A stretch of DNA of 64,000 bases. Source: Dactylosporangium vinaceum (GTDB lineage: Bacteria; Actinomycetota; Actinomycetes; Mycobacteriales; Micromonosporaceae). The notes beneath the pieces were generated by a model. That model ran no database searches and had not been told where the DNA came from. It was given only the letters and a program-made list of their open reading frames with translations. The stretch spans positions 9,114,001-9,178,000 of the forward strand of contig NZ_CP061913.1 of NCBI RefSeq assembly GCF_019904175.1, given 5' to 3'. A program made the translations under genes and the position numbers. Position 1 is the first letter of the stretch, and every line of letters starts with the position of its first letter. Shown in pieces: positions 27,403 through 35,446 of the stretch.

Positions 27403-28205
27403 TGTTCCGCCGGCAGGCGCTCAAGCAGCTCGAGGCGCCCGAGGAGCTCGACGACGTCGTCCGGCTCGCCACCGTCCCCGGGTGGCTGCTGACGATCGCG
27501 CTGATCATGACCATCGCGGCGACCGGGACATGGGCGGTGTACGGCACCGTGGCCCGCACCGTGCGCGCCGCCGGCGTCCTCGTGCACTCCAACGGCGTCT
27601 CCGGCCTCGACGCGACCGCCAGCGGGCAGATCGTGAAGGTGTGGACGGCCGCGACCGTGCGCGTCGCCAAGGGCACCCCGATCTACAGCGCCCAGAAGGC
27701 CGACGGCACCGTGGAGACCGTCGGCGCGCCCTGGGACGCCTACGTCGTCAGCCTCGCCATCAACGAGGGCCAGCTCGTGCAGCCCGGCACCCGGGTCGCC
27801 GAGATGGAGCGCCTCGACGCCCCCGGCGACGCGCTGCAGGCCGTCGTGTTCGTCCCGGCCAGCTCCGCGCCGCTGCTGCGGGTCGGCAACACCGTCGCGG
27901 TCTCGGCGGCCGCGGCGCCGTCCACCGTCTTCGGCACGATGATCGGGGTCGTCAACTCCGTCGGGGCGTTCCCGGAGACGCCGGAGTCGCTGCGCGCGTT
28001 CCTCGGCAGCGGGCCCGACGTGCAGGCGCTGCTCGCGGGCGGGGCCGTGGTCCGGGTCGTGGTGCCGCTGCAGATCGACCCGGCCTCCCCCAGCGGCCTG
28101 CACTGGACGAAGGCCTCGCCCCCGTTCCAGCTCAACTCCACCAGCCAGATCCAGGCCGTGTTCACGATCGCCGAGGAGCACCCGATCACCTGGCTCCTCG
28201 GATGA
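27399..28205 (+). CDS. NHLM-type export membrane fusion protein (HlyD-like)
   Basis: A 268-residue protein. One transmembrane helix (GWLLTIALIMTIAATGTW) near residues 30-48 is followed by a biotinyl-lipoyl-like beta region (VLVHSNGVSGLDATASGQIV) and a second strand-rich domain. This is the short periplasm-facing or external adaptor type found beside bacteriocin-export ABC transporters of NHLM systems. It overlaps the SagB stop and the next transporter start by four bases each, so it is made with the transporters below. Confidence 0.8.
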   Translation: MMFRRQALKQLEAPEELDDVVRLATVPGWLLTIALIMTIAATGTWAVYGTVARTVRAAGVLVHSNGVSGLDATASGQIVKVWTAATVRVAKGTPIYSAQKADGTVETVGAPWDAYVVSLAINEGQLVQPGTRVAEMERLDAPGDALQAVVFVPASSAPLLRVGNTVAVSAAAAPSTVFGTMIGVVNSVGAFPETPESLRAFLGSGPDVQALLAGGAVVRVVVPLQIDPASPSGLHWTKASPPFQLNSTSQIQAVFTIAEEHPITWLLG

Positions 28206-30379
28206 CCGCCGTGATCGACGCGCCGTCCGCGACGGCGCCGCTGCGGCCGAAGGCCCGCCGGGTCAAGACCCCGACCGTGATCCAGATGGAGGCCGTCGAG
28301 TGCGGGGCGGCCTCGCTCGGCATCGTCCTGGCCCACTTCGGGCGGCACGTGCCCCTGGAGGAGCTGCGCCAGACCTGCGGCGTGAGCCGGGACGGGTCGA
28401 CCGCCGTGAGCGTGCTGAAGGCGGCGCGGACTTACGGGCTGGAGGCCAAGGGCTACCAGATGGACGTCGGGGCGCTGGCCAAGACCGACCTGCCCGTCAT
28501 CCTGTTCTGGCGCTTCGCGCACTTCCTGGTGCTGGAGGGCTTCGGCCGCCGGGTGCACCTCAACGACCCGGCGACCGGGCCGCGCACGACGAGCTGGGAG
28601 GACTTCGACGGCTCGTACACCGGTGTCGCGCTCGTCCTGCGCCCCGGGCCCGACTTCCGCCGGGGCGGGCAGCGGTACCGCGTGATGCGCGCCCTGGCCG
28701 CCCGCTGGCGCAACCTCGGCTCGATCGTGCCGCAGACGATGCTGCTCGGCGTCATCACCGCGCTGGTCGGCCTCACCATGCCGGTGATGACGTCGGTCTT
28801 CGTCGACCGGGTGCTGCTCGGTGACGGGCACGGGGCGATGGCCGGGCTGGTCGCGGCGATGGCCGTGGCGGTGGTCATGACGGTGCTCGCCGGCCTGCTG
28901 CAGCAGCGGCTGCTGGTGCGGGCCGAGGCCGCCGTCGCGCTCGGCAGCGCGGCGCGGTTCATGCGCCACCTGCTGCGGCTCCCGCTGTCGTTCTTCGACC
29001 AGCGCCAGGCCGCCGACCTCACGAACCGGGTCCGCAGCAACGACACGGTGGCCGCGCTGCTGACCCGGCGCGTCGCCATCACCGCCGTCGACCTGCTGCT
29101 GCTCGTCACCTACGGGGTGCTGCTGTGCCGGTACGACATCGTGCTCGGCCTGTGCGCGGTGGCGTTCTCCGGGGCCAACATGGCCGTGCTGCGCTACGTC
29201 TCCGCGCAGCGAACCAGCGCCGTGGCCGGCCTCGTCGCCGACCGCGGCAAGCTCTTCGGCACCGTCTACACCACGATCCAGATGGTGGAGTCACTCAAGG
29301 CCGCCGGCGAGGAGCAGAAGGGCTTCCAGCGCTTCGCCTCCCGGGCCGCGACAGTCATCTCCGGCCAGCAGAAGCTCGGCGTGCCCACCGCGGCCCTCGC
29401 GGTCGTGCCCGCCGTGCTCGCCGCCGCCAACACCGCGGTGCTGCTGAGCCTGGGCAGCTACCGGGTCCTGTCGGGCAGCCTCTCGGTCGGCATCCTGCTG
29501 GCCATGCAGGGTCTCATCTCGCTCATGAACCGCCCGGTGGCGAGCCTCACCGCGCTCGGCTCGCAGCTGCAGGACATGAGCGCCGACCTGAGCCGGCTGC
29601 GCGACGTGGAGAACTACCCGCTGCCGGGCATCCTCCCGTGGGGCGAGCAGCTGGCGCCGATGGAGGGTCACCTGCGTATCCGGGGCGTCACCTTCGGGTA
29701 CAACCCGCTGACCAAGCCGCTGCTGGACGGCTTCGAGCTCGACGTGCCGCCCGGCTCCCGCGTCGCGCTCGTCGGCGGCTCCGGCAGCGGCAAGTCGACA
29801 GTCGGGCGGCTCGTCGCCGGGCTCTACAGACCCTGGTCGGGCGAGATCACCATCGACGGGCAGGGCCGCGAGGCCGTCGACCCGGACCTGTGGTCGGCCA
29901 CCGTCGCCCTGGTCGACCAGGACCAGCTGCTCTTCGAGGGCACCGTGCGCGACAACGTGACCCTGTGGGACCCGACAGTCCCCGACGAGGTGCTCATCGA
30001 GGCGCTCACCGACGCCGGCATCTACGCCGAGGTCGCGAGCCGCCCCGGGGGCCTGGCCAGCAAGGTCGCCGAGGGCGGCAAGAACTTCTCGGGCGGGCAG
30101 CGCCAGCGGCTGGAGATCGCCCGTGCCCTGGTCCGCCAGCCCAGCGTGCTCATCCTCGACGAGGCCACCAGCGCCCTGGACGCCGAGACCGAGCGGCTCA
30201 TCGACCACAACCTGCGCCGCCGCGGGGCCACCTGCCTGGTGGTCGCGCACCGGCTGTCCACGATCCGTGACGCCGACCTCATCGTCGTGCTCGACCGCGG
30301 CGGCGAGGTGGAGCGCGGCACGCACGAGGCGCTCATGGCCGCCGACGGCGTGTACGCGTCCCTCGTCCGCGACCAGTGA
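28202..30379 (+). CDS. Peptidase-containing ABC transporter (C39 peptidase/permease/ATPase)
   Basis: A 725-residue bacteriocin-export transporter. The N-terminal C39 peptidase (about residues 20-150) has its catalytic Cys in QMEAVECGAASLG, His in RFAHFLVLEGF and Asp in HLNDPATG. The six-helix permease runs to ~460. The ATPase has Walker A GGSGSGKST, signature SGGQRQRLEIARAL and Walker B VLILDEATSALD. It should remove the leader of the modified peptides and export them. Classical C39 sites follow a Gly-Gly, but both precursors here lack one (AGL and AQG at the expected place), so cleavage specificity may be relaxed. ATG overlaps the membrane fusion protein stop. Confidence 0.92.
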   Translation: MTAVIDAPSATAPLRPKARRVKTPTVIQMEAVECGAASLGIVLAHFGRHVPLEELRQTCGVSRDGSTAVSVLKAARTYGLEAKGYQMDVGALAKTDLPVILFWRFAHFLVLEGFGRRVHLNDPATGPRTTSWEDFDGSYTGVALVLRPGPDFRRGGQRYRVMRALAARWRNLGSIVPQTMLLGVITALVGLTMPVMTSVFVDRVLLGDGHGAMAGLVAAMAVAVVMTVLAGLLQQRLLVRAEAAVALGSAARFMRHLLRLPLSFFDQRQAADLTNRVRSNDTVAALLTRRVAITAVDLLLLVTYGVLLCRYDIVLGLCAVAFSGANMAVLRYVSAQRTSAVAGLVADRGKLFGTVYTTIQMVESLKAAGEEQKGFQRFASRAATVISGQQKLGVPTAALAVVPAVLAAANTAVLLSLGSYRVLSGSLSVGILLAMQGLISLMNRPVASLTALGSQLQDMSADLSRLRDVENYPLPGILPWGEQLAPMEGHLRIRGVTFGYNPLTKPLLDGFELDVPPGSRVALVGGSGSGKSTVGRLVAGLYRPWSGEITIDGQGREAVDPDLWSATVALVDQDQLLFEGTVRDNVTLWDPTVPDEVLIEALTDAGIYAEVASRPGGLASKVAEGGKNFSGGQRQRLEIARALVRQPSVLILDEATSALDAETERLIDHNLRRRGATCLVVAHRLSTIRDADLIVVLDRGGEVERGTHEALMAADGVYASLVRDQ

Positions 30380-30393
30380 CCGGAGGAATATCC

Positions 30394-33369
30394 ATGGTGG
30401 ACGGTGACTGGGAGCGGCTCTTCGGCTTCGGCGAGCCCGCACCCGAACGCGTCGTCACGCTCGGCGGCAGCCATCCCGCGTTCCTGCTCGACGGGCCGGC
30501 CGACCTCTTCGCGGTGCGGGCCCGCCCCGACGGCGCCCCGTCGCGACGGCACTTCGTGGCCCGCCTGCCCCGCCACTCGCTCGCGCCCGGCACGGGACTT
30601 CCGGGGCAGTGGCGGCTCATGCTGGTACCGCTGCCCGGCACTGAGGTCCGTCACCTCACCGCCGAGCGCCTCGGGCTCGCCGAGCGCTCCGCCGCCGATC
30701 CCGCCACCGCGCCGGCCGCGCGCGCCCTCGCCGCCTGCGTCGAGGTGACCCTGCTGGCCCTCGCCGACGCCGTGCGGGAGGGCCGCACCCCGCGCGCCGC
30801 GCTGACCGTGCAGCCCGGCCGGGAGAAGGCGCTCGCCGAGGGCGACGCGCTCACCAGCAACACCGACGTGCTGTGGGTGCGCCCGGCCGGGGCGGGCCTG
30901 AGCCACAACGGCGGCACCGCCGGCACCATCGGCGACGGCGAGCTGGCGCCGCTCGCCGGGCGCGACTGGGTCGTGGCCGCCGGGGCGTGCACCGTCACCA
31001 CCGAGACCACCTGGCAGTTGCTGGCCGCCGGGGCGCTGCGCCCGGCCCTGGACGCGCACGTGCGGCGGCTGCTCGGCGTCATCGAGGACCGCATCGAGCG
31101 CCTCGCGGTCCGGTTCGTCGGCGGGATCGGCGAGCGCAAGCGGGTCAACGCCGCCGCCCTGCGCGGCGCCGCCCGCACCGCGCTGCGGATCGTCGGCGGC
31201 GGCGCGAAGGTCGCCGACGACGAGGCCGAGTACCACTTCGCCCGCTACCGCCGCGCCGCCGAGACCCTGGAGGCGGTCGTGCCCGGCGAGCACGTCGCCG
31301 TCCTGGAGCCCGCCGACCGCCGCCACCCGCCCGCCGACGACCGCGAGGCCGTGCAGGCCGTCGCGCGCAGCTCCGCCCTGCACCTGCGGCCGGTGAAGCT
31401 GCCCAGGGACTGGTGGCGCCATGATCTGGGCCCCCTCGTCGCGTGGCGCGGCGACACGGCCGTGCCGATGCGCTTCATCGCCGGGAGGTACCACGAGGTC
31501 GAGCCCCAGACCCGCACCACCACCGCGCTCACCGCCGCCACCGCCGCCCCCTACGACCCGACCGCGACCCAGGTGCAGGCCCCGCTGCCCCGGCGCGCGA
31601 CGATGCGCGACGCGTTGCGCCTCGGGCTCGGCGGCGGCGGGCGCGACCTGCGCGGGCTGCTCGTCGTCGGGCTCGTCGTGGCCGGGCTGGGCCTGGTCAC
31701 GCCGCTCGTCGTCGGCCGGGTCCTGGCCTCGGTGAGCGACACCGGCGGGACCGGCGGCATCCTCGCCCTCGCCGCGCTGCTGGTCTGCTCCGCGGTCGTG
31801 GCCGGGCTCGTCGGCGTCAGCCAGGGCCTGCGAATGCTGCGGCTGGAGGGCCGGGCCGAGATCGGCACCCAGCTGGTGCTGTGGGACCGGCTCATGCGCC
31901 TGCCGGTGCGCTTCTTCCGCGCCACCAGCAGCGGCGAGCTGGCCAACGCCGTGCTCGGCATCTCCTTCGTCCGCCAGGCCCTCAGCGGCCTGCTCGCCCA
32001 GGCCGTCACCGCCGTGCTCACCGTCGCCGCGGAGCTCGTGTTCATCTTCGTGCTCAGCGTGCCCCTGGGCCTCGCGGTCATCGCGGTCATCGCCGTCGCC
32101 GGGGTCATGGTCTGGGTGTTCGGCGGCCTCGTCGTGCGCCGCCAGCGCCGCGCCCTGCCCGCCGAGCACCGCGCCGCTGCGCTGACCAACCAGCTGCTCG
32201 GCGGTATCACGAAGATCAAGCTCGCCCGCGCCGAGGACCGCGCGTTCAGCCGCTGGGCCGAGACCAACGCCGGCGCCCGCGCCGAGCTCAACCGGGTCCG
32301 CGACGTGCAGAGCGTCCTGGTGGCGGTCGCGACGGCGGTGCCGATCGCGGGCCAGCTCGTGCTGTTCGCGATGCTGGCCGGGCCGCTGGCGGGCCGGATC
32401 ACCCCGGAGCGGTTCTACACCGTCAACGTCGCCTACACGCTGCTGCTGGGTGCGGTACTCGTCGTCGTCGGCGGCAGCGTGGAGCTGCTCGCCGCCCTGC
32501 CCCGCCTGGAGGTCCTCGCCCCGGTGCTGCGGGCCGACCCCGAGCGCCTGCCCGACCGGGTCGACCCCGGCGACCTGCGCGGCGAGATCCACATCAACGA
32601 CGTCACGTTCGCCTACTCCCCCGACGAGCCCCCGGTGCTCAGCGGCGTGTCCCTGCTGGTGCGCCCGGGCGAGTTCGTGGCGATCGTCGGGCCGAGCGGC
32701 TGCGGCAAGTCGACGCTGCTGCGGCTGCTGCTCGGGTTCGAGCGGCCCTCCAACGGGGCGGTGCTGTACGACGGGCAGGACCTCGCGGAGCTCGACGTGC
32801 AGGCCGTGCGCCGCCAGTGCGGGGTGGTCCTGCAGGACGGCATGCTCTTCGCCGGCAGCCTGCGCGAGAACATCGCCGGCGCCGGCACGTATCCCCTGGA
32901 GCGGCTGTGGGAGGCAGCCCGGATGGCCGGGCTGGACGGCGACATCGCGGGCTTCCCGATGGGCATGGGCACGAATGTCCCGTTCGGCGGCGGGACCCTG
33001 TCGGTCGGGCAACGGCAGCGGGTGCTCATCGCCCGGGCGCTGGTGCACCGCCCGCGGATGCTGTTTTTCGACGAGGCGACGAGCGCCCTGGACAACCGTA
33101 CCCAGGAGATCGTCACCCAGAGCACCCGTGCCCTGGCGGCGTCTCGGGTGATCATCGCGCACCGCCTGTCGACGGTGCTGAACGCCGACCGGATCGTCGT
33201 CATGGACAAGGGGACCGTGGCCCAGCAGGGGACGTACTCGGAGCTGATGGCCGACCGCGACGGGCTGTTCCACCGCCTGGCCCGCCGTCAGCTGCTTGTC
33301 GCCCCGGAGCACGCCCCGGACGGCGGCGAGCTCAGGGCCGCGTCGACGTCCGACGCCCATCACGCTTGA
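30394..33369 (+). CDS. NHLP bacteriocin export ABC transporter permease/ATPase, second subunit
   Basis: A 991-residue protein with GGAGG seven bases before ATG 30394. The first ~390 residues are a cytoplasmic domain without a peptidase. Then come about six transmembrane helices (from GLLVVGLVVAGLGLVTPLVV to about residue 690) and a C-terminal ATPase: Walker A GPSGCGKSTLLRLLLG, signature LSVGQRQRVLIARAL (LSVGQ instead of LSGGQ) and Walker B MLFFDEATSALD. NHLM clusters typically encode a peptidase-bearing and a peptidase-free ABC transporter that act together; these two genes fit exactly. The large N-terminal domain is the usual distinguishing part of this subunit. Confidence 0.9.
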   Translation: MVDGDWERLFGFGEPAPERVVTLGGSHPAFLLDGPADLFAVRARPDGAPSRRHFVARLPRHSLAPGTGLPGQWRLMLVPLPGTEVRHLTAERLGLAERSAADPATAPAARALAACVEVTLLALADAVREGRTPRAALTVQPGREKALAEGDALTSNTDVLWVRPAGAGLSHNGGTAGTIGDGELAPLAGRDWVVAAGACTVTTETTWQLLAAGALRPALDAHVRRLLGVIEDRIERLAVRFVGGIGERKRVNAAALRGAARTALRIVGGGAKVADDEAEYHFARYRRAAETLEAVVPGEHVAVLEPADRRHPPADDREAVQAVARSSALHLRPVKLPRDWWRHDLGPLVAWRGDTAVPMRFIAGRYHEVEPQTRTTTALTAATAAPYDPTATQVQAPLPRRATMRDALRLGLGGGGRDLRGLLVVGLVVAGLGLVTPLVVGRVLASVSDTGGTGGILALAALLVCSAVVAGLVGVSQGLRMLRLEGRAEIGTQLVLWDRLMRLPVRFFRATSSGELANAVLGISFVRQALSGLLAQAVTAVLTVAAELVFIFVLSVPLGLAVIAVIAVAGVMVWVFGGLVVRRQRRALPAEHRAAALTNQLLGGITKIKLARAEDRAFSRWAETNAGARAELNRVRDVQSVLVAVATAVPIAGQLVLFAMLAGPLAGRITPERFYTVNVAYTLLLGAVLVVVGGSVELLAALPRLEVLAPVLRADPERLPDRVDPGDLRGEIHINDVTFAYSPDEPPVLSGVSLLVRPGEFVAIVGPSGCGKSTLLRLLLGFERPSNGAVLYDGQDLAELDVQAVRRQCGVVLQDGMLFAGSLRENIAGAGTYPLERLWEAARMAGLDGDIAGFPMGMGTNVPFGGGTLSVGQRQRVLIARALVHRPRMLFFDEATSALDNRTQEIVTQSTRALAASRVIIAHRLSTVLNADRIVVMDKGTVAQQGTYSELMADRDGLFHRLARRQLLVAPEHAPDGGELRAASTSDAHHA

Positions 33370-33530
33370 CCGCGGTATCGGCTCGACGCGGCCTGGCCCC
33401 GCCTTGTCCGAAACGAACACGTTCCCGGAACACGCCTGCGCGGGAAGCCGCCGCCGGCCGACTGCGCTGCCACCGACGAGGCCTGTGTCGCCTGATTGCG
33501 CTGAATTGCACGATGCGGGGAAAGTTGCAT

Positions 33531-34256
33531 TCAGCCGTTGTCGATGGTGGCACTGCCCTCGAGGCGCAGCTGCGTGCCGCCGATCGCGCTCTCGGCCAGC
33601 AGCTCCGGCAGAGCCGTCGGGCCGAAGTTCTCCAGGGCCACCCGGAACGCCTCCGTGAGCAGGCCGATCATGCTGTTGGTCAGCGCCTCCGCCTTTGTCT
33701 CCAGCTCGTCCCAGTCGACCGCCGGGCCCGGGCGCAGGGCGGGTGTGGCCCCCACGATGCGCTCGCCGGTGGAGCGGACCAGATCCTCGGCGATGAGCCG
33801 CAGGCGGTCCAGGACCTCGGAGAGCACCTGCAACGACGGCACGGCGTGCACGCCGGCCCGGTGCAGGCCCAGCACGGAGCGCATCAGCCGGGCCCGGACC
33901 ATCTGCACGCCGCCGTCCTCGCCGCGCACCAGCACACCGTGCCGCGCCAGGGCGTGGACCAGGCCGGGCTGCTCCCGCCCGAGGCGCGCCAGCAGCTGAT
34001 CCAGGGCCTCCCCGACCGGCTCCGGGCTGCGCACGCCCAGGATGGCCTCGATGGCCACGAGGTTGTACCCCTGCCGCTGCAACGATTTGATGGCCTCCAG
34101 CCGCCGCACGTGGCTGTCGTCGTAGTACGCGGTGCGCCCGCGGCGGATCGGCGGGCCCAGTAAGGACCTCGTCTGATGCGCGCGGATGTTGCGAGGCGAC
34201 ATGCCGACCTTCGCGGACAGCTCCTCGACCGTGTAGCGCAGACCTTCGGCCGCCAT
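33531..34256 (-). CDS. MerR-family transcriptional regulator
   Basis: A 241-residue protein with GGGAGG six bases before ATG 34256. The N-terminal MerR DNA-binding domain reads YTVEELSAKVGMSPRNIRAH (helix-turn-helix with wing RGRTAYYDDSHVRRLEAI). The C-terminal ~150 residues are helical and lack the Cys cluster of metal sensors, so a peptide or small-molecule ligand is possible. It is divergent from the first precursor gene, with 271 bases between them, and is the natural candidate regulator of the RiPP cluster. Confidence 0.88.
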   Translation of the reverse strand: MAAEGLRYTVEELSAKVGMSPRNIRAHQTRSLLGPPIRRGRTAYYDDSHVRRLEAIKSLQRQGYNLVAIEAILGVRSPEPVGEALDQLLARLGREQPGLVHALARHGVLVRGEDGGVQMVRARLMRSVLGLHRAGVHAVPSLQVLSEVLDRLRLIAEDLVRSTGERIVGATPALRPGPAVDWDELETKAEALTNSMIGLLTEAFRVALENFGPTALPELLAESAIGGTQLRLEGSATIDNG

Positions 34257-34398
34257 GTAACGCCTCCCACTGTGTTCGGGTGCATGCGAAGCGTAGTGAT
34301 CGCCCACCGGCTCAAACACCCGCCGGTTCGGGTGGGAAAAATCTGCCGACATTGTCTATGGCGAATGTGAAACGTACTCATTACAGTGACATCCTCCA

Positions 34399-34416
34399 AT
34401 GCAAGATCAATTGCAT
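34399..34416. promoter_or_regulatory. Inverted repeat, candidate MerR operator
   Basis: ATGCAA-GATCAA-TTGCAT, a perfect six-base inverted repeat with a six-base spacer, lies in the AT-rich middle of the MerR/precursor intergenic region (34257-34527). A weak promoter-like pair precedes it (TTGTCT at 34352, TACTCA at 34375, 17 apart). Binding by the neighbouring MerR protein is inferred from position only. Confidence 0.35.
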
Positions 34417-34527
34417 CGATCGGCCCGCGATTCCCGTGCGGGCTGCGCGGCTCGGTAGAACCCGGCCGTGAATGCGCCGCGCGGGCGCACGATGGGGCTT
34501 TCCGAATCCCACAGAGGGAGGAAGCCC

Positions 34528-34890
34528 ATGAACCCCGGAGACCGGGCGGTGTTCATCGCCGCCTACGGCCGGCTGGTGGTCGAGGTCTGGAGCGACCCGG
34601 CCCGCGAGGCCCTGCTGGAACGCGATCCCCGCCGCCTGCTCGGCGAATACGGCATCGCCGTGCCCGAAGGCGTTCCGGTCACCGTGCGCCGCGACGCCGC
34701 CGGCGCCGAGCCCGACCTGGAGACCCAGGTCGACGCCTGGCGCAACGCCTCCGACCGGGGCGAGCTGGTGCTCTTCGTGCCCGCCCTGGAGTCCGAGGGC
34801 GAGGTCGAGATCGACGAGCACGAGCTGGAGGCGGTCGTGGCCGGCCTGGAGCCCGGCACCGCCTGCTGCTGTCCGTGCTGTTGCACGTGA
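34528..34890 (+). CDS. NHLP-type RiPP precursor peptide with hexacysteine core (CCCPCCCT)
   Basis: A 120-residue precursor; AGGGAGGAAG precedes ATG 34528. The leader (residues ~1-105) resembles the nitrile-hydratase-like NHLP leader: FIAAYGRLVVEVWSDPA, a LLERDPRRLLGEYGIAVPEG block, and an acidic end with HELEAVVAGLEPG. The C-terminus is TACCCPCCCT, six cysteines around one proline, an obvious substrate for the azoline-forming YcaO and SagB encoded upstream. The usual GG leader-cleavage site is absent; the equivalent position is VVAGL. Up to six thiazol(in)es could form, although adjacent rings on every Cys may be sterically limited. First gene of the second half of the cluster. Confidence 0.88.
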   Translation: MNPGDRAVFIAAYGRLVVEVWSDPAREALLERDPRRLLGEYGIAVPEGVPVTVRRDAAGAEPDLETQVDAWRNASDRGELVLFVPALESEGEVEIDEHELEAVVAGLEPGTACCCPCCCT

Positions 34891-35018
34891 GCATGTAATC
34901 CGCCGCCGGTGAAACATCCACGGCGGCCGGGAGTTCTGCCTTTCAGCAACGATCGGCGTCAATGCTCGTAGCGTCTGCAACCACCACTCCCCGCAGCAAA
35001 CAGAAATGAGGGTCCGAC

Positions 35019-35387
35019 ATGACCGACATCGAGCACACCGAGTTCACCCGCAAGTACGTCGACCTGCTCGTGACGGTGTGGCGCGACGAGGACGAGCACC
35101 GCCGCCTCGTGGCCGACCCGACCGCGTACGCCGTCCAGGCCGGCCTGCCGGTCGCCCCCGGCGACGTCGTCGTGCTCGACCGCAGCGAGCTGGAGCACCT
35201 GCCGACCCGCACCGACGTCATGGCGAAGTGGGACGAGGGCGCCAAGACCCACGTGCTGATCGTGCCGGAGACCCCGCTCATCGACACCGCCGAGCTCAGC
35301 GACGCCGAGCTCGACCTGGCGGCCGCCCAGGGCGACAACAACGTCAAGAACAACATCTCGCTCTGCGTCTTCGCCGAGTCCGCCTGA
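35019..35387 (+). CDS. Second NHLP-type RiPP precursor peptide
   Basis: A 122-residue protein; GAGGG lies six bases before ATG 35019. Its leader parallels that of the first precursor (FTRKYVDLLVTVWRDEDE, then LVADPTAYAVQAGLPVAPGD), so the two look paralogous. Near the end AELSDAELDLAAAQG resembles the ELSDEELE...GG leader end of NHLP/Nif11 peptides, followed by the presumed core DNNVKNNISLCVFAESA with one Cys and several Asn. This core is poor in azole-forming residues, so the neighbouring YcaO-TfuA pair (thioamides) and radical SAM enzyme are more plausible modifiers. The exact cleavage point is unknown. Confidence 0.8.
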   Translation: MTDIEHTEFTRKYVDLLVTVWRDEDEHRRLVADPTAYAVQAGLPVAPGDVVVLDRSELEHLPTRTDVMAKWDEGAKTHVLIVPETPLIDTAELSDAELDLAAAQGDNNVKNNISLCVFAESA

Positions 35388-35399
35388 CGCTGCGGCACC

Positions 35400-35427
35400 G
35401 CGGGCCGCCCGGCACAGGGCGGCCCGC
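35400..35427 (+). terminator. Strong hairpin between precursor genes and modification genes
   Basis: A perfect 11-bp stem (GCGGGCCGCCC / GGGCGGCCCGC) with a six-base GGCACA loop, 13 bases after the second precursor stop and 20 bases before the YcaO start. It lacks a T-run. It most likely works as a partial terminator or mRNA-stabilising structure that raises precursor over enzyme levels. Confidence 0.6.
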
Positions 35428-35446
35428 CGAGGGGAGGGAGGGCGCC

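Noticed and set aside
30022..33420. A 1132-codon minus-strand frame opposite the second ABC transporter
   Set aside because: His/Gln/Gly/Arg-rich shadow translation; the plus strand has the complete ABC motifs.
34900..34926. A six-bp stem after the first precursor (CCGCCG/CGGCGG)
   Set aside because: Long 15-base loop and short stem; not convincing as a terminator.
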